A stretch of 64,000 bases of DNA from positions 62,001-126,000 of the forward strand of contig JAKCOZ010000261.1 of NCBI GenBank assembly GCA_022605955.1. Reading direction: 5' to 3'. Origin of the DNA: Rallus limicola (taxonomy: Eukaryota > Chordata > Aves > Gruiformes > Rallidae). The translations under genes were made by a program, and so were the position numbers. Numbering within the stretch: position 1 is the first letter of the stretch; each line of letters begins with the position of its first letter. Positions 56,082 to 64,000 of this stretch are shown one piece after another. The notes beneath the pieces were generated by a model. That model made no database searches and was not told the DNA's origin. It saw nothing but the letters and a program-made list of their open reading frames with translations.

Positions 56082-59000
56082 CACGAGCAGCCCCTGTCAC
56101 TTTGGCTCTCAGCCTTTTCCTTTGCCTGGAAAGAGGGAACATGCCTGGAACCTCCTACGGTGCTTTTCTCGGCCCTAGCAGACTGCAGTTCAAAACATGC
56201 TAAACGTCCAGCAATAACTCCCAAAGTAAAGAAGCTAGGCCTGAAAGGCATAGCTTGTCTGAAACCTCCTAACAGGACACAAGAGCAGACCCTGTCACTT
56301 TGGCTCTCAGCCTTTTCCTTTGCCTGGAAAGAGGGAACATGCCTGGAACCTCCTACGGTGCTTTTCTCGGCCCTAGCAGACTGCAGCTCAAAACATGCTA
56401 AACGTCCAGCAATAACTCCCAAAGTAAAGAAGCTAGGCCTGAAAGGCATAGCTTGTCTGAAACCTCCTAACATGACACACGAGCAGCCCCTGTCACTTTG
56501 GCTCTCAGCCTTTTCCTTTGCCTGGAAAGAGGGAACATGCCTGGAACCTCCTACGGTGCTTTTCTCGGCCCTAGCAGACTGCAGTTCAAAACATGCTAAA
56601 CGTCCAGCAATAACTCCCAAAGTAAAGAAGCTAGGCCTGAAAGGCATAGCTTGTCTGAAACCTCCTAACAGGACACCCGAGCAGCCCCTGTCACTTTGGC
56701 TCTCAGCCTTTTCCTTTGCCTGGAAAGAGGGAACATGCCTGGAACCTCCTACGGTGCTTTTCTCGGCCCTAGCAGACTGCAGTTCAAAACATGCTAAACG
56801 TCCAGCAATAACTCCCAAAGTAAAGAAGCTAGGCCTGAAAGGCATAGCTTGTCTGAAACCTCCTAACAGGACACATGAGCAGCACCTGTCACTTTGGCTC
56901 TCAGCCTTTTCCTTTGCCTGGAAAGAGGGAACATGCCTGGAACCTCCTACGGTGCTTTTCTCGGCCCTAGCAGACTGCAGTTCAAAACATGCTAAACGTC
57001 CAGCAATAACTCCCAAAGTAAAGAAGCTGGGCCTGAAAGGCATAGCTTGTCTGAAACCTCCTAACAGGACACACGAGCAGACCCTGTCACTTTGGCTCTC
57101 AGCCTTTTCCTTTGCCTGGAAAGAGGGAACATGCCTGGAACCTCCTACGGTGCTTTTCTCGGCCCTAGCAGACTGCAGTTCAAAACATGCTAAACGTCCA
57201 GCAATAACTCCCAAAGTAAAGAAGCTAGGCCTGAAAGGCATAGCTTGTCTGAAACCTCCTAACAGGACACACGAGCAGCCCCTGTCACTTTGGCTCTCAG
57301 CCTTTTCCTTTGCCTGGAAAGAGGGAACATGCCTGGAACCTCCTACGGTGCTTTTCTCGGGCCTAGCAGACTGCAGTTCAAAACATGCTAAACGTCCAGC
57401 AATAACTCCCAAAGTAAAGAAGCTAGGCCTGAAAGGCATAGCTTGTCTGAAACCTCCTAACAGGACACACGAGCAGACCCTGTCACTTTGGCTCTCAGCC
57501 TTTTCCTTTGCCTGGAAAGAGGGAACATGCCTGGAACCTCCTACGGTGCTTTTCTCGGCCCTAGCAGACTGCAGTTCAAAACATGCTAAACGTCCAGCAA
57601 TAACTCCCAAAGTAAAGAAGCTAGGCCTGAAAGGCATAGCTTGTCTGAAACCTCCTAACAGGACACACGAGCAGCCCCTGTCACTTTGGCTCTCAGCCTT
57701 TTCCTTTGCCTGGAAAGAGGGAACATGCCTGGAACCTCCTACGGTGCTTTTCTCGGCCCTAGCAGACTGCAGTTCAAAACATGCTAAACGTCCAGCAATA
57801 ACTCCCAAAGTATAGAAGCTAGGCCTGAAAAGCATAGCTTGTCTGAAACCTCCTAACAGGACACACGAGCAGCCCCTGTCACTTTGGCTCTCAGCCTTTT
57901 CCTTTGCCTGGAAAGAGGGAACATGCCTGGAACCTCCTACGGTGCTTTTCTCGGCCCTAGCAGACTGCAGTTCAAAACATGCTAAACGTCCAGCAATAAC
58001 TCCCAAAGTAAAGAAGCTAGGCCTGAAAGGCATAGCTTGTCTGAAACCTCCTAACATGACACACGAGCAGCCCCTGTCACTTTGGTTCTCAGCCTTTTCC
58101 TTTGCCTGGAAAGAGGGAACATGCCTGGAACCTCCTACGGTGCTTTTCTCGGCCCTAGCAGACTGCAGTTCAAAACATGCTAAACGTCCAGCAATAACTC
58201 CCAAAGTAAAGAAGCTAGGCCTGAAAGGCATAGCTTGTCTGAAACCTCCTAACAGGACACACGAGCAGCCCCTGTCACTTTGGCTCTCAGCCTTTTCCTT
58301 TGCCTGGAAAGAGGGAACATGCCTGGAACCTCCTACGGTGCTTTTCTCGGCCCTAGCAGACTGCAGTTCAAAACATGCTAAACGTCCAGCAATAACTCCC
58401 AAAGTAAAGAAGCTAGGCCTGAAAGGCATAGCTTGTCTGAAACCTCCTAACAGGACACACGAGCAGACCCTGTCACTTTGGCTCTCAGCCTTTTCCTTTG
58501 CCTGGAAAGAGGGAACATGCCTGGAACCTCCTACGGTGCTTTTCTCGGCCCTAGCAGACTGCAGTTCAAAACATGCTAAACGTCCAGCAATAACTCCCAA
58601 AGTAAAGAAGCTAGGCCTGAAAGGCATAGCTTGTCTGAAACCTCCTAACGGGACACATGAGCAAACCCTTTCACTTTGGCTCTCAGCCTTTTCCTTTGCT
58701 TGGAAAGAGGGAACATGCCTGGAACCTCCTACGGTGCTTTTCTCGGCCCTAGCAGACTGCAGCTCAAAATATGCTAAACGTCCAGCAATAACTCCCAAAG
58801 TAAAGAAGCTAGGCCTGAAAGGCATAGCTTGTCTGAAACCTCCTAACAGGACACACGAGCAGCCCCTGTCACTTTGGCTCTCAGCCTTTTCCTTTGCCTG
58901 GAAAGAGGGAACATGCCTGGAACCTCCTACGGTGCTTTTCTCGGGCCTAGCAGACTGCAGTTCAAAACATGCTAAATGTCCAGCAATAACTCCCAATGTA

Positions 59001-61802
59001 AAGAAGCTAGGCCTGAAAGGCATAGCTTGTCTGAAACCTCCTAACAGGACACACGAGCAGACCCTGTCACTTTGGCTCTCAGCCTTTTCCTTTGCCTGGA
59101 AAGAGGGAACATGCCTGGAACCTCCTACGGTGCTTTTCTCGGCCCTAGCAGACTGCAGTTCAAAACATGCTAAACGTCCAGCAATAACTCCCAAAGTAAA
59201 GAAGCTAGGCCTGAAAGGCATAGCTTGTCTGAAACCTCCTAACAGGACACACGAGCAGACCCTGTCACTTTGGCTCTCAGCCTTTTCCTTTGCCTGGAAA
59301 GAGGGAACATGCCTGGAACCTCCTACGGTGCTTTTCTCGGCCCTAGCAGACTGCAGTTCAAAACATCCTAAACGTCCAGCAATAACTCCCAAAGTAAAGA
59401 AGCTAGGCATGAAAGGCATAGCTTGTCTGAAACCTCCTAACAGGACACACGAGCAGCCCCTGTCACTTTGGCTCTCAGCCTTTTCCTTTGCCTGGAAAGA
59501 GGGAACATGCCTGGAACCTCCTACGGTGCTTTTCTCGGGCCTAGCAGACTGCAGTTCAAAACATGCTAAATGTCCAGCAATAACTCCCAAAGTAAAGAAG
59601 CTAGGCCTGAAAGGCATAGCTTGTCTGAAACCTCCTAACAGGACACACGAGCAGACCCTGTCACTTTGGCTCTCAGCCTTTTCCTTTGCCTGGAAAGAGG
59701 GAACATGCCTGGAACCTCCTACGGTGCTTTTCTCGGCCCTAGCAGACTGCAGTTCAAAACATGCTAAACGTCCAGCAATAACTCCCAAAGTAAAGAAGCT
59801 AGGCCTGAAAGGCATAGCTTGTCTGAAACCTCCTAACAGGACACACGAGCAGCCCCTGTCACTTTGGCTCTCAGCCTTTTCCTTTGCCTGGAAAGAGGGA
59901 ACATGCCTGGAACCTCCTACGGTGCTTTTCTCGGCCCTAGCAGACTGCAGTTCAAAACATGCTAAACGTCCAGCAATAACTCCCAAAGTAAAGAAGCTAG
60001 GCATGAAAGGCATAGCTTGTCTGAAACCTCCTAACAGGACACATGAGCAGCACCTGTCACTTTGGCTCTCAGCCTTTTCCTTTGCCTGGAAAGAGGGAAC
60101 ATGCCTGGAACCTCCTACGGTGCTTTTCTCGGCCCTAGCAGACTGCAGTTCAAAACATGCTAAACGTCCAGCAATAACTCCCAAAGTAAAGAAGCTAGGC
60201 CTGAAAGGCATAGCTTGTATGAAACCTCCTAACAGGACACACGAGCAGACCCTGTCACTTTGGCTCTCAGCCTTTTCCTTTGCCTGGAAAGAGGGAACAT
60301 GCCTGGAACCTCCTACGGTGCTTTTCTCGGCCCTAGCAGACTGCAGTTCAAAACATGCTAAACGTCCAGCAATAACTCCCAAAGTAAAGAAGCTAGGCCT
60401 GAAAGGCATAGCTTGTCTGAAACCTCCTAACAGGACACAAGAGCAGCCCCTGTCACTTTGGCTCTCAGCCTTTTCCTTTGCCTGGAAAGAGGGAACATGC
60501 CTGGAACCTCCTACGGTGCTTTTCTCGGGCCTAGCAGACTGCAGTTCAAAACATGCTAAATGTCCAGCAATAACTCCCAAAGTAAAGAAGCTAGCCCTGA
60601 AAGGCATAGCTTGTCTGAAACCTCCTAACAGGACACACGAGCAGACCCTGTCACTTTGGCTCTCAGCCTTTTCCTTTGCCTGGAAAGAGGGAACATGCCT
60701 GGAACCTCCTACGGTGCTTTTCTCGGCCCTAGCAGACTGCAGTTCAAAACATGCTAAACGTCCAGCAATAACTCCCAAAGTAAAGAAGCTAGGCCTGAAA
60801 GGCATAGCTTGTCTGAAACCTCCTAACAGGACACACGAGCAGCCCCTGTCACTTTGGCTCTCAGCCTTTTCCTTTGCCTGGAAAGAGGGAACATGCCTGG
60901 AACCTCCTACGGTGCTTTTCTCGGCCCTAGCAGACTGCAGTTCAAAACATGCTAAACGTCCAGCAATAACACCCAAAGTATAGAAGCTAGGCCTGAAAGG
61001 CATAGCTTGTCTGAAACCTCCTAACAGGACACACGAGCAGACCCTGTCACTTTGGCTCTCAGCCTTTTCCTTTGCCTGGAAAGAGGGAACATGCCTGGAA
61101 CCTCCTACGGTGCTTTTCTCGGCCGTAGCAGACTGCAGTTCAAAACATGCTAAACGTCCAGCAATAACTCCCAAAGTAAAGAAGCTAGGCCTGAAAGGCA
61201 TAGCTTGTCTGAAACCTCCTAACAGGACACACGAGCAGACCCTGTCACTTTGGCTCTCAGCCTTTTCCTTTGCCTGGAAAGAGGGAACATGCCTGGAACC
61301 TCCTACGGTGCTTTTCTCGGCCCTAGCAGACTGCAGTTCAAAACATGCTAAACGTCCAGCAATAACTCCCAAAGTAAAGAAGCTAGGCCTGAAAGGCATA
61401 GCTTGTCTGAAACCTCCTAACAGGACACAGGAGCAGCCCCTGTCACTTTGGCTCTCAGCCTTTTCCTTTGCCTGGAAAGAGGGAACATGCCTGGAACCTC
61501 CTACGGTGCTTTTCTCGGCCCTAGCAGACTGCAGTTCAAAACATGCTAAACGTCCAGCAATAACTCCCAAAGGAAAGAAGCTAGGCCTGAAAGGCATAGC
61601 TTGTCTGAAACCTCCTAACAGGACACACGAGCAGCCCCTGTCACTTTGGCTCTCAGCCTTTTCCTTTGCCTGGAAAGAGGGAACATGCCTGGAACCTCCT
61701 ACGGTGCTTTTCTCGGCCCTAGCAGACTGCAGTTCAAAACATGCTAAACGTCCAGCAATAACTCCCAAAGTAAAGAAGTTAGGCATGAAAGGCATAGCTT
61801 GT
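56061..61802 (+). repeat. Block 26: 29 monomers, longest block
   Basis: No junction occurs for 5.7 kb. The ctcgggcctag variant appears near 57,358, 58,942, 59,536 and 60,526, from the second onwards with aaatgtcc. Other markers are the heavily substituted monomer (about 58,648-58,770), TAG variants near 57,813 and 60,981, cttgtatgaaacc (near 60,217), tagccctg (near 60,593) and aaaggaaag (near 61,572). From about 59,950 the block recurs at +2,234 bp to the end of the window. Confidence 0.88.
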
Positions 61803-61879
61803 CCTGTTAGGAGGTTTCAGACAAGCTAGGCCTTTCAGGCCTTTCAGGCCTAGCTTGTCTGAAACCTCCTAACAGGACA
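61800..61879. repeat. Junction palindrome 26 (inverted and expanded spacer)
   Basis: Arms 61,800-61,832 and 61,847-61,879 are perfect complements over 33 bp. The 14-base loop (61,833-61,846) reads tttcaggcctttca. The region between the core arms is made of aggcctttc-type 9-bp repeats in the opposite orientation to the ggcctgaaagg of other copies, and the element is 9 bp longer than the rest. Confidence 0.93.
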
Positions 61880-64000
61880 CACGAGCAGCCCCTGTCACTT
61901 TGGTTCTCAGCCTTTTCCTTTGCCTGGAAAGAGGGAACATGCCTGGAACCTCCTACGGTGTTTTTCTCGGCCCTAGCAGACTGCAGTTCAAAACATGCTA
62001 AACGTCCAGCAATAACTCCCAAAGTAAAGAAGCTAGGCCTGAAAGGCATAGCTTGTCTGAAACCTCCTAACAGGACACACGAGCAGACCCTGTCACTTTG
62101 GCTCTCAGAATTTTCCTTTGCCTGGAAAGAGGGAACATGCCTGGAACCTCCTACGGTGCTTTTCTCGGCCCTAGCAGACTGCAGTTCAAAACATGCTAAA
62201 CGTCCAGCAATAACTCCCAAAGTAAAGAAGCTAGGCATGAAAGGCATAGCTTGTCTGAAACCTCCTAACAGGACACATGAGCAGCACCTGTCACTTTGGC
62301 TCTCAGCCTTTTCCTTTGCCTGGAAAGAGGGAACATGCCTGGAACCTCCTACGGTGCTTTTCTCGGCCCTAGCAGACTGCAGTTCAAAACATGCTAAACG
62401 TCCAGCAATAACTCCCAAAGTAAAGAAGCTAGGCCTGAAAGGCATAGCTTGTCTGAAACCTCCTAACAGGACACACGAGCAGACCCTGTCACTTTGGCTC
62501 TCAGCCTTTTCCTTTGCCTGGAAAGAGGGAACATGCCTGGAACCTCCTACGGTGCTTTTCTCGGCCCTAGCAGACTGCAGTTCAAAACATGCTAAACGTC
62601 CAGCAATAACTCCCAAAGTAAAGAAGCTAGGCCTGAAAGGCATAGCTTGTCTGAAACCTCCTAACAGGACACAAGAGCAGCCCCTGTCACTTTGGCTCTC
62701 AGCCTTTTCCTTTGCCTGGAAAGAGGGAACATGCCTGGAACCTCCTACGGTGCTTTTCTCGGGCCTAGCAGACTGCAGTTCAAAACATGCTAAATGTCCA
62801 GCAATAACTCCCAAAGTAAAGAAGCTAGGCCTGAAAGGCATAGCTTGTCTGAAACCTCCTAACAGGACACACGAGCAGCCCCTGTCACTTTGGCTCTCAG
62901 CCTTTTCCTTTGCCTGGAAAGAGGGAACATGCCTGGAACCTCCTACGGTGCTTTTCTCGGCCCTAGCAGACTGCAGTTCAAAACATGCTAAACGTCCAGC
63001 AATAACTCCCAAAGTAAAGAAGCTAGGCCTGAAAGGCATAGCTTGTCTGAAACCTCCTAACAGGACACACGAGCAGCCCCTGTCACTTTGGCTCTCAGCC
63101 TTTTCCTTTGCCTGGAAAGAGGGAACATGCCTGGAACCTCCTACGGTGCTTTTCTCGGCCCTAGCAGACTGCAGTTCAAAACATGCTAAACGTCCAGCAA
63201 TAACTCCCAAAGTATAGAAGCTAGGCCTGAAAGGCATAGCTTGTCTGAAACCTCCTAACAGGACACACGAGCAGACCCTGTCACTTTGGCTCTCAGCCTT
63301 TTCCTTTGCCTGGAAAGAGGGAACATGCCTGGAACCTCCTACGGTGCTTTTCTCGGCCGTAGCAGACTGCAGTTCAAAACATGCTAAACGTCCAGCAATA
63401 ACTCCCAAAGTAAAGAAGCTAGGCCTGAAAGGCATAGCTTGTCTGAAACCTCCTAACAGGACACACGAGCAGCCCCTGTCACTTTGGCTCTCAGCCTTTT
63501 CCTTTGCCTGGAAAGAGGGAACATGCCTGGAACCTCCTACGGTGCTTTTCTCGGCCCTAGCAGACTGCAGTTCAAAACATGCTAAACGTCCAGCAATAAC
63601 TCCCAAAGTAAAGAAGCTAGGCCTGAAAGGCATAGCTTGTCTGAAACCTCCTAACAGGACACAGGAGCAGCCCCTGTCACATTGGCTCTCAGCCTTTTCC
63701 TTTGCCTGGAAAGAGGGAACATGCCTGGAACCTCCTACGGTGCTTTTCTCGGCCCTAGCAGACTGCAGTTCAAAACATGCTAAACGTCCAGCAATAACTC
63801 CCAAAGGAAAGAAGCTAGGCCTGAAAGGCATAGCTTGTCTGAAACCTCCTAACAGGACACACGAGCAGACCCTGTCACTTTGGCTCTCAGCCTTTTCCTT
63901 TGCCTGGAAAGAGGGAACATGCCTGGAACCTCCTACGGTGCTTTTCTCGGCCCTAGCAGACTGCAGTTCAAAACATGCTAAACGTCCAGCAATAACTCCC
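61859..64000 (+). repeat. Block 27: 10.8 monomers, right end cut by the window
   Basis: The first monomer has ggttctc and tgtttttctc (near 61,957) and cagaattttcc (near 62,106). From about 62,184 the block follows 59,950-61,766 at +2,234 bp: gcatg then catgagcagcacc, ctcgggcctag with aaatgtcc (near 62,760), a TAG variant near 63,215, ggccgtagc near 63,357 and aaaggaaag near 63,806. cacattgg near 63,678 is private. Confidence 0.88.

Larger units (their letters stand above)
1..64000 (+). repeat. Satellite DNA array, 198-bp monomer, about 317 head-to-tail copies
   Basis: The same 198-bp unit recurs in one orientation from first to last base, with no unique sequence between copies. Distances between equivalent bases are multiples of 198 except where a 47-bp palindromic insertion lies between them. 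Single-base indels are rare: +1 near 3,267, 6,087, 16,024 and 17,213; -1 near 14,693, 18,604, 27,203, 29,951 and 32,373. Neither array edge is in the window, so total size is at least 64 kb. The family is not one I recognise. Centromeric, pericentromeric and subtelomeric heterochromatin are all possible; the sequence alone does not decide between them. Confidence 0.98.

Noticed and set aside
56018..61795. Long minus-strand open reading frame as a giant repetitive protein gene
   Set aside because: It is built only of the satellite monomer, has an equally long overlapping frame on the other strand, starts and ends at palindrome junctions because of frame shifts, and shows no promoter, splice or codon-constraint evidence.
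1..64000. CRISPR array
   Set aside because: The repeats are 198 bp and abut directly with no unique spacers, and no cas-like sequence is present.
1..64000. Assembly artefact (collapsed or falsely repeated reads)
   Set aside because: Copies differ by many distinct variants in consistent order, and duplicated units have their own private changes, so simple misassembly does not explain the array. Individual tandem duplications still need read support.
1..64000. tRNA, rRNA or other RNA genes inside the array
   Set aside because: Reading the monomer on both strands I see no tRNA box pattern or rRNA-like segment. All sequence is accounted for by the monomer and the junction element.

Overview
The whole 64,000-base window is one uninterrupted satellite DNA array. 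I find no protein-coding gene, RNA gene, transposon, CRISPR array or unique sequence in it, and the array runs off both ends. The unit is a 198-bp monomer (about 50% G+C by hand count of the first copy), all copies in one orientation, about 317 copies. Copies differ mainly by scattered substitutions. I found only nine single-base indels in monomers. This points to a eukaryotic satellite of centromeric, pericentromeric, subtelomeric or heterochromatic type. CpG is depleted (4 in the first monomer against about 12 expected from its base composition) and recurrent variants fall on CpG sites, which suits a CpG-methylating genome such as a vertebrate or plant. I do not recognise the family and cannot name the species.

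The array is cut into 27 blocks by 26 copies of a second element: a 47-bp insertion, always at the same monomer position. It turns the local sequence into a near-perfect palindrome, with 29-bp arms around a 13-bp spacer. The blocks between insertions are whole multiples of 198 bp (2, 4, 6, 7, 8, 9, 10, 11, 12, 13, 15, 19, 20, 28 or 29 monomers, give or take 1 bp). The palindrome looks like a fold-back replication or template-switch product seeded by an 11-bp-arm hairpin present in ordinary monomers. One original event was probably then spread by amplification. Four main subtypes of the palindrome occupy partly separate zones: a two-mismatch arm from 1 to 23 kb; an altered-spacer form at 10, 12.5 and 25 kb; perfect or near-perfect forms at 28-45 kb and 56 kb; and a one-mismatch arm at 48-53 kb. 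The copy at 61.8 kb has an inverted and expanded spacer.

Above the monomer level there is no single higher-order repeat. There is a patchwork of local tandem duplications with units of 443, 1,235, 2,234, 2,422, 2,621, 3,017 and 4,008 bp, among others. Each equals n x 198 plus the palindrome insertions it contains, as expected from repeated unequal exchange or break-induced amplification.

Very long open reading frames on both strands (up to 1,925 codons on the minus strand) arise because 198 is a multiple of three. They are not evidence of genes: the plus frame is broken by a recurrent nonsense variant, and every palindrome insertion shifts frame.
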